A stretch of DNA of 64,000 nucleotides from Diprion similis (lineage: Eukaryota; Arthropoda; Insecta; Hymenoptera; Diprionidae): NCBI RefSeq assembly GCF_021155765.1, contig NC_060118.1:4712001-4776000 (forward strand). The letters are read 5' to 3'. Made by a program: the position numbers and the translations under genes. Of this stretch, positions 1-12,540 are shown piece by piece. The notes under the pieces are model-generated. The model saw only the letters and a program-made list of their open reading frames with translations, was not told the origin of the DNA and ran no database searches. The stretch's first letter is position 1; the number at the start of each line of letters is the position of its first letter.

Positions 1-3000
1 AGCTATTGGCTTACTGATTTCTGCCAGCGACGGTAGTGGGTCTGTAGTAGTTTCCACCTCTGGAACTTTAAACGTAATATACTTTAATGCGATAATGTAT
101 CAAATTGACTAATGTATCGTTTGCAAATTGCATCTCATATCACGAGTTCAGTACTCAGTTATTTGTAGTGGATTAAATATGAGTAAAGCGTATTTGAGGT
201 CAAAGAGTACGTGAAACACAAAATATAGCATCTTCTTGAGGTCTGTTTGACGAATTCCGGAGTTACCGTCAACGAATTTCACCCAATACTCTCAGCTCCA
301 TATACATTATCAATCTCGACTAAAATTTATTCGAGGATACTTGTGATGGGAATAATGACTAGTATAAAGAGAGGATCATTGATGAAAAAGAAAGACTTTT
401 ATTTTTAACTTTTTTAGGTACACGAAAATTAGATTTTGAGTGGATGCAGAGGAAGTTTCAAGAGTGAAAATTTCCTACTCAATTCATGTACATTGTTTGG
501 ATATTAAAAGATTAGCAACAAGGTCCCAGTTTAAAGTTTTTTGTTCGAATAACGCCTCAAGCTCTTCCATTTTTTTTTCTCTCCGCTCATATCTAGCATC
601 ATTAAATTCTATTTGACCTTGTTCATCCATTAAGAGATTTTTAACAAATAAAACTGGTTCCAGTCCGAAAATATTTTGATGTTTTGATTCTATCAACAAA
701 GGACCTTCAGTATCTTCAGTATCATCTTTCGCACTACTATCTAACAGATTTAAATTATGATCGGCAGATTCCATAAATCGTGCTAGACGATCGAGATGTT
801 TCTTTTGAGGTATTTGAAAAGTTTTTTTTCCATGCGAGTCTCGCTGTTCCGAATTTTTTAAAGCTTTACAAAGATATTGCCACTTCAACCGAGCTTTTTC
901 AGTAGCGTTTTCACCAAAATCAAGACCTTTTTGACTACAGTGCCAAACAACATCCGACCAAATGTGTTTCTTAGTCAATTTTGACGATTTAAGAGATGCC
1001 TGAATTCCTGATGAGGTCATTACGTCGATAAAAATGTCAGTTGGATTTTGTTTTGTTACATCTGATATAACATGCTCTGAAACAGATGATATTTGCTTGA
1101 TAATACACGACATGATTATGGAAGTACCGTTTATACTTTTAATGATATAATAATTGAAATGGAGAATAATCATTGTTAAAAATGAACAAACGACGCCATA
1201 AGCATGATGAACAAACATTTTCATTTACGTTTCAACGTTACGTAATCAAATTACGTTTTTGTTATATAGATCAGTAATTCGCAATTTCAATGAAAAATTA
1301 AAAATTGAGTGAACATAATAAAGTGTACATGGTGAGAGACAGACAATTGATTATTGATGTTTTGGTAAGACGTTTTTAGAAAATTTGAATATATATGTCA
1401 ACTCAAACAAAATTGAAGCAACACTTTTCCGACTTAAAGTGACAAACGCAAATTAATTGAAAAACTAAATACTGAATAACTTATAACACGATAAGATTTT
1501 TTGCTAGCAAAAATGGAAGCACTAAGGTATAATCAATCGACCGTACCAAATTCTATTCAGTCCTGATGAATTCCATTTAGTTCAGTGCAAGACGCAAGCT
1601 TGGTTGACTTATTGTTCTGATTACAAATCGACTCCTAATTCTATCTTTATTTTTGGAATTCATTATCAGAGTATAAAGAAAAGTACGTTCCCACATATAA
1701 TTTAAGGGCGATTTGTTTTAATCATTGGCGATGCCAAAAATCTTGTTGACTCACATTCAGAACAACATGATAATCAGTTTCAATGCAAATGAAATTTTCA
1801 GTAATACTGCTAGATTATAATTAAAGAAGTGACCAAAATATGAATTCCGAAAGGAAAAATTAATATAACTGGGAATAGGAACTTGGTAACGTGACTAAAG
1901 ACTTTTTTTTTTAACCAAATACAAAAATTTGTAAAAACGTATAAAACAATCAAGTTCAATACTATATACTTCGAGTTTCCTGAAAACCACACAAACTGCG
2001 TTTTAGGTTTAACTATGCATCGCAATTCTTGAAACACAGTGGCACCGACTAGGAAAACTAGAAATAGTTGAGGAATCTTTAACAATGAATAAAGAAAAGA
2101 TGCACTTTCTTTAATCAGTCATTATCGAACTCAAAAATACGATATTTTTGTGAAAAATTTGATTTGATGCTGTCTCATGTGTGAGGAAGAAATTTTAAAC
2201 ACTACATTCAAAATGAGAATGGATGTCGAACATACCTAAGTTTTTGATTTATTCTGGTAAAGGTTGCCTGATATTTTTCTTAGTTTACTTAAAACAGTCA
2301 GTAAAAGTCTAAAATTGGCTGAGAAAAGTCGAGAAGAGAGGGAATTATATTTTTAGTTAATTTGGTGACACTCCGAGGAATAAATTAACTATTTATTACA
2401 TTCTATCGATGCGCTCTTTAAATTCCATGCAAGTATACTTACCAGATAAAAGAGTATCTGTTTCTGGATGATAAGCAACACGAATAATATTCCTATCTCC
2501 CTCCAGTATGAATATCTCATCTTTATTACAGGCAACGCTTGTGACCCGCCTTAGATCTGTGACAGCCGATGTTATTCCAACATTGATAGGGTTTATTACA
2601 TAGACAATGTCATCGCTGTACGTCACCAACAAATCCTCACAAAATGGCAATATAACACCGAGCGTCGGCTCACCGCGACTTTTTTTACTATTCTCTGAAA
2701 CTGGATTCAATAACTCAACTTCGGTGTATCCGGTCTGAAGAGTATCCTTCAAAATAATAAACATTGATGAAATAGTATGTATTTATCACCATTACTGTGT
2801 ATTCAGAGGTACAAGAATCGAAGAAAATTCAGGCCTACAACTCCTAAACAATCTGAAGCGATAATTTTCAAGAGGGCACATACAATAGATGACTAAAAAA
2901 GTGGGAGAAATTTTAGAATTAATATCTCGACAACCAATTAATTAATTCGATTGAGATTGGTTTTATTGAAAATTAAGTAGACCAATCTTCGTTCGCATAT

Positions 3001-4883
3001 TTTTCACCATATAAATTAATCGACAGGAAGGATTGTCAATATACTAAAAAATTTTCCACCATTTGTTAACTTGACAGAAATTCGGTTGTACAGACTTTGA
3101 ACAAATAATGACAGTTTAGAATCGTTTTACCTCTTAATCTGGATTCGTTGTAACTCTAAAAATATTGTATATATAAATAGATAATAATAATAAATAATAA
3201 AAATATAAATATAACATTACGTGATTTACCTTGAAGATAAGTGTTTTAAGGACAGTTCCATGTTTATCGGCTTGCCAGAGCCTGACACCAGGTCTGCTAC
3301 AGTAAATGACGGGTTCTTGAACTGGGCTTTGACGAGGACCAAAGCATGCCCCCAATTTTCCCAACCTGGAACGTTGTAAATAAATTTATCACTATTAGCA
3401 TCTATTGAAAATGTATGTAACATTTATCGATTTACTAACATTTTACGTTCTTTCTGGCCAACCTGAGACACCTTGTCATTTTGGTTTCTATTCACAAGAA
3501 TTGTGCGAAAGACTGTTGAAACTAGTAAAAGGCCTTGTTGATAACTCAATTGGACTACTGGGTATTTTTCATTGAGTAATTCCGATGACTTGGACAAGTG
3601 CTTTAAAGAGAAATGAAATAAACAAGTTATTATACAGACTATTCGTTATCGACCGCTAAAGAACTTTCTAACGAATGAATTAACAGAGAGTTGGAAGTAT
3701 AGAAAATTGTTTACCATGTAGAAATCAATTTCAGTTATCACTACAAGACCATCCTGATCTCCACTGAATAGCTTCATTCCATTTTTCGACCATTCAACAG
3801 TAGTTACAGCTTTTTTATGGAGGCCTCCAATGTTGTAGCGTTCAACCTGCATCAGCGGAAAAAGTGAATAGGGCTTTCTTTAGCAAGTGGGCTAAATCAT
3901 ACAACGACCACAGCAAGTTCACAGTAGTAGACTGTACTGCATTAACAACTTGAGAATATAAACGATTTTTTTTCATTTTTAGGTCAAAGAGCAATCTGGC
4001 GAAGTAGCTCAGCTGATAAAAGAACCACCAAATACAGCATGGCATTTTTGAAAGTGAACCTGGATTAACCAGATTTCTATTGGTTTATAAATGACCAATC
4101 ATAAATTTAAATTTCTAATAGAGAACAAGAAAATTATGCTCACTTGCTTTTTTTGTTTCGGTTTAAGACTATCCGGCAATGAGTCTGGAGGGTTTTTTGG
4201 AATTTGAAAAACTGTTACTATGCCTTGATCATTTCCTGCCGCTACCATGTAATCCACTGTCGATATTACCCTGACGCATGTAATTGATGTATTTGTATTC
4301 TGAAAATATATTATTTTTGGAAAATATTAGTCTGTAATGAAACATGTGGGGGCAAAAATGTATAATGGGCAGAAAATTTCTAAATCTTTTGAAATCATAT
4401 ATTGTAACTATTGACCCTTCTACCCCCATTGACAATTCTGTAGTCGCAAAACCATGAGTTTATCTAGAATGCATAGTTATAATAACATTACAAACTTGGA
4501 GCTCATGTTTTTGCTTAAATATTATTATTTCCGTTTTTAGTTTTTGCTCTATTTATAATACAGTGAATCATATTAAGAGAAAAAACCTAGGTTGTAATCT
4601 GAATAAATAATTCGAAGCGTTCTATGTCATAATCGTTGTATCAGAAAATTTTTCATACTTCGCAACGTAGCCTTTGAAGGTCTCCTTTCTCCCTGCCGTA
4701 CCAATAAACCAAGCCATGGTTAGTGCCAATGGCAATAAATTCTGTTACAGCATCAATGCATGTAAAATTAACATCCTGTGTAAAAAGGCCGTTTTGGGAT
4801 TTCAGTGGTATTTGTTGGAGCAGTTTGGTCAGCGGTACCCATTCCCTGAGCAGCCCGCCATCTTCGCACATGGGTGTAGTCAT
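1..4883 (-). CDS. TECPR2: TECPR2 (tectonin beta-propeller repeat protein 2), 5' part, partial
   Basis: Multi-exon gene read right to left. Coding exons inferred from frame-consistent GT-AG sites: 4659-4883, 4144-4299, 3715-3846, 3440-3600, 3230-3365, 2443-2746, and a seventh that starts at 59 and leaves the window. All phases agree across junctions. The translation gives the N-terminal WD40-type beta-propeller of TECPR2, an autophagy and ER-export protein that binds ATG8-family proteins. Family landmarks seen: LLQQIPLKSQNGLF near the start, NGMKLFSGDQDG in exon 3, KLGACF and RPGVRLWQADKHGTV in exon 5, and EIFILEGDRNIIRV in exon 6. HPS5, a related propeller protein, was considered, but exons 3, 5 and 6 fit TECPR2 better. 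The start at 4883 is the first Met of the open exon; an upstream non-coding exon cannot be excluded. The C-terminal TECPR repeats lie beyond base 1. Confidence 0.85.
484..1113 (-). CDS. Nested single-exon ORF, Myb/SANT- or MADF-like protein
   Basis: Uninterrupted frame of about 210 codons from the Met at 1113; the frame stays open to 1224, but the extra 37 residues are hydrophobic and look like chance. It lies on the same strand within the inferred TECPR2 intron 2442-60. Residues about 45-100 hold a pattern typical of Myb/SANT-like or MADF DNA-binding modules: IWSDVVWHC, then an R-KW-L-K spacing (ARLKWQYLCKALK). After it come an acidic linker and a charged helix (RREKKMEELEALFEQK). No zinc finger or membrane segment is seen in the core. 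The length is unusual for random A+T-rich intron DNA, so it is probably a retained or recently retroposed gene. It could also be a domesticated transposon-derived protein. The exact family is not recognised. Confidence 0.45.
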   Translation of the reverse strand: MSCIIKQISSVSEHVISDVTKQNPTDIFIDVMTSSGIQASLKSSKLTKKHIWSDVVWHCSQKGLDFGENATEKARLKWQYLCKALKNSEQRDSHGKKTFQIPQKKHLDRLARFMESADHNLNLLDSSAKDDTEDTEGPLLIESKHQNIFGLEPVLFVKNLLMDEQGQIEFNDARYERREKKMEELEALFEQKTLNWDLVANLLISKQCT

Positions 4884-6002
4884 GATGCGTTATATGTACA
4901 CCAAGTCAACAAGATCTGTTTGAGAAAAGTTTGATGTCAACATGGATTTTTAGTACAAAATCAATAAATCTAAATAAAATGTCTCAGCTATCAATGTTAC
5001 GAATAAACCTGAGATACTACTTATATTTTGGCCAGTGACAATGTTAATTGTAGAAAAAAATTGACAATCAATTATAAGTGAATCAATACGTAATCTAACA
5101 CAGCTTTACGGTTTTATTATGACCCGAAAGGCTAAGTGTGCCACAACAGTGGTTTTACTATAGTAGACAGTATTTGTAAAAGCATTCACAACAATTCAAG
5201 TTGAAACAATAATTATGCTGCTTGTAGATAATCGAGTGACCACATAATGATTAACAATGACAATAATCGTAGCAAAGAGGGAAAACGAGAGATTGCATAT
5301 AATTCCCTGAATTTTCCAGTAAATCGGCTGTTTCCAGAACTGTTGTAAATATGTATGAAAAAGTTTAATTATCGTACCATATTACTTTCATCGACTGTGT
5401 TGCACAATTTAAATGACAAATTTCAATAGTTTGTACCATGTCGTTTAGGAGAAAACTGTCGGACAGTTAAAAAATTTCGCTAAACAACAGGTGCGGTTTA
5501 AGTCGTTGAATTATTTCGATGTATACATGTAGTTGAGTGAAAACTGGTATCCGTTTAATTTCCTTCGTTTCCTCGTTACAAGTAGTTGACAGGTAGATTA
5601 TTCATAGGTTGACATACCTACTGCAAGTACTCTTCTTAATTTGCCGAGAACATTTTAATTACAGGTCCATGAGCTGTTCCGTACTGTTCGGGTTTAGAGC
5701 ATCATTTTAGGATCATGAAATCCATAAATACATTCTGCAAATTTTAATAAGAATTTTTTTGTGCGTTACGAGACGTCGGAAATTTTCGAATTGCGGTTTC
5801 CGAACCTTCCCCCTTTTTGACGACCAATTTTGAGGTTGCCTACACACAAGCGTTGTCTGAAAATTGCTAAAGAGTAAAGACAACCAGTTACGGGTATTCT
5901 TTTGAAGCCATAGAACTATTAGTTCTATGATTAGCATCCTGCGCGGATGGGCGGGCAGCTTGCGTAGCACGAACAACAAAATTGCAGCAGATGCTGTAGC
6001 GT
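4884..6002. other. TECPR2 upstream region, no gene seen
   Basis: A+T-rich DNA upstream of the TECPR2 start. Only short overlapping frames without family resemblance are present. It should contain the TECPR2 promoter, but no convincing TATA box or CpG cluster stands out. Confidence 0.5.
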
Positions 6003-6419
6003 TGTATACAACTCGAAAACGCGGTGCAAAAATTCTATACCGCTCAAGCGATCAGAATCAAACTTGGGCAGTTAATGCCTTATTTAGGCAAAAAGTGGAG
6101 CGTGTTTTTAATTTTTCAAAATTTGGAAAAAAAGAAAAGATTGGTTACTACCCACAGAAATTGGTCAAATTTTCACAATTGCACTAATTGGATCGAAGTC
6201 TCCCGTATGATGCTACTTGGCGGTGATGAAACATACATTTTGAGCCCAGTCCCATGAGATTTGACGATGAAATGGCAGTTGATCTGGCTTTCGATTACGA
6301 AGAACACCGAAATCTTATTTTGGCGACATTTGTTACCGACCTTTCTCGCATGTCGGTAATTCTTTGCGGACATTACACGCATGCATTACTGGCATGCGCG
6401 TGATGTCGGTAACAAATGT
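6003..6419 (+). mobile_element. Foldback (palindromic) element, copy 1, half copy
   Basis: Starts at the conserved ACTCGAAAACGCGG block and runs through TTGGGCAGTTAATGCC to the central hairpin with GGCATGCGCG and TCGGTAACAAATGT. Only the left arm and the centre remain; the right arm is missing. It is homologous to the full copies at 13550-14344, 32395-33198 and 45816-46580 and to the half copy at 52066-52541. The short ORFs here are read from the repeat and are not genes. Confidence 0.85.
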
Positions 6420-7094
6420 TCGGAGAAAAACCTATATCCGAATAGAAGAAATTAACAAGAAAATGTATGGCGTAAAAGAGCAGCGTAAAACTACAAAGAA
6501 GAAGAAATAATATCCTCAGATTTCTAAAGAAACTGTTGACGGTATATCTGGTGAATCTGGGCGACAGAACTTTAAAGGTAACGCTGAAAATTACGAAGTA
6601 TGTTGATAAATATGAATAATTGCATTCTACTTTGTTTCGGGTAAAACAGGGAGTCAATATTATGCCACGACTGTTATGATAATTAATCAAACATTAAAAA
6701 TTTCTGAGTAGATCTGGTTTCTATGTACGAACACACGTATGAATAGCAATATATTATTGTTGAAAGATTATTCAAATTGTAGGATGAAATATATACATGA
6801 GGATTTTTCCAATTTGATTATAAATAGTCAATTATTGTGAATTTTGTACAAATATAAAAGGAATATATCTGTTATTTTATATTATGACGAATTGAATGTA
6901 CGATTCATTGGTGCGTATTCGAATGAACCGCCTCCAATTTTTTTCTTAGGATTCAAACATTATAACAAGATCTCCCTACAGATTCTAGGACATTCCAACG
7001 GTTGGTATGAATGTTTATTCTCCCTACGGATAGTGCGAGAAACTTTTTTAAAGAGAGAAGCAGTCGTTACAAGCTGACCATGTAATCCATCCAC
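6420..7094. other. Gene-free interval
   Basis: A+T-rich sequence between a truncated foldback element and the THAP-like repeat. No gene, RNA gene or delimited repeat was recognised. Confidence 0.4.
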
Positions 7095-8057
7095 CATGCA
7101 CGTAGCGCACGTAGTGCTTGACATGCTTAGGTCGTTCGAAGTGTGTATTGTTAAAATAATATAAACATACCCAAATTTCAGCATGGTTCTGAAATGCTGC
7201 ATTTGAAAAATAGAAAGTGACAAACCAAATGGTTCGAGCGTCAATTTTCACAAGTAAGTGATATTAGAAACTGTATGAGGTAGTTTACTGTTTACATTCC
7301 CTTTGGAATCAGATTCTCACATATATTTGATGTTACACATAATCCCAGCGATACACGAAATACATTCTTTTCAATCATGAATAAGTATTATAAGTAAAAT
7401 ATAAGCGTTATCCAGTAATTCATAATTCATGTCTATTCCAATTGTCGTTAATATTAAGTTTTGTTTAAACATAAGTACTGATAATATAATTATTCTAAGT
7501 GCTCATAGTTAGTGTCGAGATGAGCAAAGTAAGGTACTAAGTTAAATGTACAGTTTAATAAACTATGGTCAAAGTGCCATTGTATGAATAAAACTATCAT
7601 TTTTTTGTCACAGTTAATGCATTAGCACATCAATGATTTCTTGAAACCCAAAATCCCAAAAATTCGTACCAAATAACAAATTCGTAAAGCAAGTTTTCTT
7701 TTGAACAAAAATTATCCTTTCTTGTTACAATTGTCATGAATTCTTGAGTGTAAATATAATATAATGTGTTATTATATATTATGTTGAAATATACATAACA
7801 TATTGTTTATGATATACAATGATAATTATATACGCAATTACCGTACATAACATATACTACAATTAGGGCAACATACACTCTTCAACATGTCATACAAAAC
7901 TTTAATTGGGTGTGTATCATTGCCGCGGGCACTTAATTTACGACACTACGTACATACCTGGCTTAGAAAGAGAGAGGTACTCATGTTACTTTTTCCTTCT
8001 CTGCACGGTTTACGGCCAGAAGGCTCCCTCCATGTGTCTACTACATGCTCTAAGGTT
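7095..8057 (+). mobile_element. Remnant of an 8-bp-TSD transposon with a THAP-like exon
   Basis: 7095-7650 is repeated in direct orientation at about 12880-13420, and its second half again, inverted, at 61250-61520. It contains an acceptor-exon-donor unit at 7182-7253 (TTTCAG before, GTAAGT after) that begins with ATG and reads MVLKCCI, stop, then KIESDKPNGSSVNFHK; Cys residues near the start followed by SVNFHK recall the beginning of a THAP zinc finger. The right side ends at about 8057 in CATGCTCTAAG. That end is homologous to the terminus of the delimited element at 50379-51622, at the same place relative to the MAIP1-like gene. The left end is not found. Confidence 0.45.
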
Positions 8058-8854
8058 AAATACCAATGACGTCATATGCGGACATATTCTAACTGGCCCA
8101 AGCAGCAATGAATGCGCCAGAACCACTAAAATAGAGTTATAGAACCTTAACTCTAATCAACACTGCCTAGAGCAGGGTTCGATGGTTCGATGGAGTTGGG
8201 TTCGGTGTTTTCGCGCCAATATTGAAATAGAACGCCTTAGTGTTGCCGTTGACTGAAGATATATTTTTCAGTCAACGGTGTTGCACTTGCAGAAAATAAG
8301 TAACTTGCATATCAAGGCAGAAAAATGAACCAAGCGATTGAGCTTGTTGCTGGACGGCATATTCTGATAAGCGAGGCAGACGAGACAGTAAATCTGTCTG
8401 GAACAACACTTTTGGTCTATGACACAATCAGTAATTTAAGCTAACCTAATCGAATGTAGATTACCTTGGAAATTATTTTTGATATCATATTCATTACTTG
8501 GAAGCGTTTTTAAATTCACAGCTCGTGGTAAAATGTACCAGATTTTTTAATTTGAATATTCGCGCGTCCCCTTCGTCCATAGCTACGTTTTGCGTTCCAG
8601 TACCGGTGGCCGACTCGAGAATCAGCTGATTGTGCCCCTGATGAATCCAACTCAACTCGGGTTAGGTTTTGGAACGCATCTAATTTCCTCGCACCGCGGT
8701 GCCAGGCATCCATGCATACATAGATGCATACACACACACATGCGTACATCTGATTTTGGGGAGTGAATTTTTTTTGCGATTTGAATTGGTGTATCAATGA
8801 AAAATATGCAGAGCCTATAACCTGCCTGGGATACAGAACCTACAACACCCAACG
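8058..8854. promoter_or_regulatory. Upstream region of MAIP1-like copy A
   Basis: Between the transposon remnant and the copy A start codon. TGACGTCA, a consensus CRE/ATF-type site, lies near 8068; the matching segments upstream of copies B and C also carry TGACGTCA. The interval also holds a perfect hairpin (8246-8278), a short CA run near 8730 and no credible ORF. The block 8820-8854 is the unoccupied target of the micro-insertion seen in copy C. Confidence 0.4.
8246..8278. repeat. Perfect 12-bp stem hairpin
   Basis: Left arm CCGTTGACTGAA (8246-8257), 9-nt A/T-rich loop, exactly complementary right arm TTCAGTCAACGG (8267-8278). TGTTG flanks both sides in direct orientation. It has no U-tract and no gene context, so it is probably a small transposon relic rather than a terminator. 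Confidence 0.6.
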
Positions 8855-10319
8855 ATGTCATCGGCATTGTATTCTAATAGTAGATACAGTATATACACAA
8901 ATAATTGCAGGCTGAATGTCGTCACTGCATTTATCAAAAAGAATAATAATAATACCGACCTCGCAAATAGTAGGAACAAATTCGCAGTGAATCCAAGTTT
9001 ATCTTGTCGAACACTGTCAACGCATCGTTATTTCAGCACTCAACAGAATGAAAATTTTAAGAGACCCTATATTCCACTTATGGACTATCCTAGAACATTT
9101 GATGTAGGATTCTGTGAAGCGGTCAGATACAATAGGACCTTAAAGTATCATATGGCTAAAATCGACCGAGAATTTGACTATAAGGAATTTAAGAAAGGTT
9201 CAATCAAAGTGTGTATTTATTTATTTCAGTTTATTTTCCTCGCGATTACTCTCACAGTATTCAGTGAATAATGAAGTAGAAAAACAAAACTACCAGCTTA
9301 CATTTATTTATGAAATTTTCCCTTTTTGGTAACTTTGATTTTCATTCATCTCCACAGTTCATTTTAAGCAACACTCCCTCATACAGATTATCCATTGTTC
9401 CAGGCTGTACTTACTGTATCAAACGCTTTGTCTCTTGAAGATTATGAGAGTTTGGAAGGCCTCGTTACCCCGGACGCTATAAAGATTCTAAAAGGCAATG
9501 TATCCCGGATGAGCAAGGAGCAAAAAGCAGAGATTGCCATGGATGGAAAAAAATTTCTACTCTGTCAATCTAACAGCTCTAATATCCGGGATGGTGAGGA
9601 TTAATAATCCATCCTAGTCACATTATTTTTTTGTGAATTCAGAGTACATAATTTTAAACAAAATCTATTTATTGGTGTTCAGAGGTTTTGATAATTAGCA
9701 CGATTCCCCATAAGTTTGCAAACAAAACCATTTTTTTCCATTTTTTGCTATATTACTGGACTATCTCTTCAATCAAATTCCATTATTTACTTCAGTTACA
9801 TTTTATAAGCTTCTATCACACCATTTTTATTCGTGTCGAGTTTCTGAACTAGATTATACACCCAATTTATTTATCACCAAAATGGTACTGGAATTTCTTT
9901 CGAACACAGTGGGTAATAACTTGTCATTTTTGTTTTAAAGTATGATTACATAGCTAATTTTGAGATATTTACTATTTGACATCCTTTCTTATCTTTCGCA
10001 ATCTGTTATAAAATATTCACAATCTTATTGTTACTTATTGCAGACACAATTGTTTCCAGATAAATCATCAAAGATTGTCGAAATACTGATGTTTTACCAT
10101 TTTTTTCGAAATTGGGAAAGTATACCAAAACCTGAAATTGCGGAATCAATATCCTCGATCCAGCTGGGAGATTTCCGGCTTGCAGCAATGCGTGACCCGA
10201 ATTATCCACAGAACACCATTTGTTGCAACTACAGATTTGTCAGACACTACGGCCATATGAATAGTTCATGGCTTATTGATGTAGTGAATCATTTCAGACT
10301 GTGTGATGTGAAGGAATGA
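8855..10319 (+). CDS. MAIP1: MAIP1-like mitochondrial protein, copy A
   Basis: Three exons: 8855-9208, 9404-9593 and 10060-10319. All junctions are GT-AG with phases 0 and 1, giving 267 residues without a break. The N-terminus (about 1-65) is rich in Ser, Arg and Asn with few acidic residues, a typical matrix-targeting presequence ending near RYFSTQQ. The rest resembles MAIP1/C2orf47, the matrix protein that interacts with the m-AAA protease and has a Tim44-like fold: REFDYKEFKKGS, then SLEDYESLEGLVTPDAIKIL, then a C-terminal sheet with IVEILMFYHF and WLIDVVNHFRLCDVKE. Compared with copy B, the stretch after IPLMDYP is altered and lacks the hydrophobic helix present in B; copy C shares this alteration, so A and C are sisters. 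It may be functionally diverged. Confidence 0.65.
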
Positions 10320-10387
10320 ATGGTATTGTAACAACGATCTTCTAATTCTTTCTATCGCATTGCTCTATTGAATGCGTGAAACTGTAT

Positions 10388-10393
10388 AATAAA
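10388..10393 (+). terminator. Polyadenylation signal of MAIP1-like copy A
   Basis: AATAAA 69 nt after the stop codon of copy A. No competing signal lies nearer. Confidence 0.5.
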
Positions 10394-12293
10394 ATATCAT
10401 GTGGGCACAAATTTGGAGGAATTTAAAGTTACTTTGAGCTTAGTTATGCATACTTAATTTGAACAATTCCTAATTTCTGTTAACACTGTAAATTTTTCCC
10501 AAACTGAGTGAATGAGAGTACTTTGTAACCTGTATACAAGGTATTCTATGCAAACTCGATAAATGATCTTCCCGCACCATTCTTGATTATCTTCATAATT
10601 TTTTGTACGATTTTCCTGATTCGGAATAGGATTCCTGAATTATTCTAGATGTTTATTGCAAATCGTAGTTATTTTATAAATTTTTAAAGATAAAATAAGG
10701 TCATTTTTTTAAATTTCGAAAACTTCTCAAAAGTTTATTAATTAAAGATGATCGTGTAGGTCATTTGGAAGGATTCTGGGAACCATTAACATCACGTTCA
10801 CGAATTTTTACTTTTTTAAGATTAGTGTAACAAATTTAAAATATAGTCGCCATTTTCGCATATGGCTGAAAATGGTAGTCTTTGGTCGAAGAATTTTCGA
10901 GAATATTGTTAAAATTTCCAAAAATGGCGTTTTTTTACCTTTAAAAATTGGTTTCGTCCTCCAGAGCTCACATTCCGTTCCCACTGTCGTATCCCTTATG
11001 TGCGCCCCCAGCTTTTACCACATTAATGTGCAGCCAGGGTACCCGGATACTCATCTATTGTTTATTTTGTTTATTTTTTTTATGAATCTGTATCATCTAA
11101 TTAAGATATTTATCAACATTAGGATTTATTTCGAGGTGACTAGATCATTTTTATCTATAAGTAGATACCCGGTTGCTTCCCACGACTACATGTTTTTAGC
11201 CCCATATTTTAATAGTGAAATTTTTTTTTTTTTTATGGTCAGTGGTACATAATGAGGAGGAGTAGTGACACATAAGTGCCTGATCGAGTTTGTGAATCCT
11301 AAAACCGTCAAATAACACCTTGGCTAGGTGCAGAGTTGGTTTGGTAGCAGCTCCTCGAGGTCTACACGATCTACTGGATAGTAAATTTGCAAAATAATGT
11401 CAGTTTGCGAGAAAAATCTGAAATAATTAAGGAGTGCTATTCAAAGTCAGGGCAACAGTGTAAAATATTCTGAACGAAATCAAAAATGGTGTGAAAAAAT
11501 CATTTATCGAATTGGTGTGGAATAACTGATACACTACTGCAATTTTATAATATATGCATGTATTAAATTTGATTGCATTGTTGATATGATCTGTGCATAA
11601 TCTTTATATTTAATAATGTTATTTTTAATTGGTCATGACTCGACAGATAGGAATAGCCGAATTTTATCATCACTTAAACATGAACGCAGTATTAGTAGCA
11701 TAGCTTAGAGTGTATGCATTAATTAAAGATACGTAAAAAATGTCAAAGCCTTTGTGGAGAAATCGCATTTATATCTACTTGATGCTATCAAATAACTACA
11801 AAATGCAACCGAGTGTATTTGGGGCGACACATCTGTTATCCTGGATTTATCTAAAGTTGACATGTTTACATATTGTCAATCAACCACGTATGTACGCGGT
11901 GCAATCAAATTTCAATTCAGAGTTAGATTTCAATGTTTTGCGGTCTAGAGACAATGAAATCATGTTTAACCATTTTTTGATGGATATCTGGATGTGTGTA
12001 TATAGATTTTCAGTAGAATCGATTGTGCCGCTTCTAAGCTATTAACATGAATTAATTTCTTTTTTCAACTACGACGCAAAATTCATAAACAATTGTAATA
12101 AAATTTGATTCTTCAGTTTGGCTTCATTTTATTTGAAACTGATTAGTAGTGATTAGATTTTGAGCAAAATCTGCAGAGCTATCCTTCAGTTATTTGCAAA
12201 GATAGAAATCTTGATTTACCCGCTTGTTAAATTTATAACAGTAATATGACATAGTGTAAGACTGAAAAACTTGTGTGGTTTGCTTTACAACCA

Positions 12294-12540
12294 TTAATTT
12301 TGGACCAACCTGATGCAAATGTTTGCGTTCAACGAAGTCGTATTGTCGGATCTGTTAAACAATATCGTTTTGACAATTAAGATGCAGTGCACCTCTGGCA
12401 TTTACTCGTCGTCTACAGTTGAACCGACGAACAGCTGTAACAAATTGGGGAAAACGTGACTTTAAATTTTGCAGAGTTTGAAACACTATATACAATGAAA
12501 ATGAAGGTAACACTTTACTTGGATGATCGAACTCAATCAA
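12294..12540 (-). pseudogene. Duplicated exon-like segment, unknown gene (paralog at 53560-53760)
   Basis: Read on the minus strand this segment contains FQTLQNLKSRFPQF and AVRRFNCRR and, in another frame, IRQYDFVERKHLHQ after an acceptor-like CAG. The inverted copy at 53560-53760 has the same pieces with changes. Arg-rich leader-like residues suggest an old mitochondrial-protein exon, but no family is recognised and frames shift between pieces. It is kept as a fragment because the similarity of the two copies is clear. Confidence 0.3.

Noticed and set aside
1810-2085. 91-codon hydrophobic minus-strand frame
   Set aside because: A/T-rich intron sequence giving Phe/Leu/Ile runs; no signal, family or splice logic.
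3995-4070. tRNA-like A-box (GTAGCTCAG...) in a TECPR2 intron
   Set aside because: No acceptor stem, no B-box at the right distance and no foldable cloverleaf.
2396-4883. HPS5 as the identity of the left gene
   Set aside because: The GACF...RPG block also resembles HPS5, but the FSGD, KADVHGTV-like and GDRNIIR-type motifs match TECPR2 more closely.
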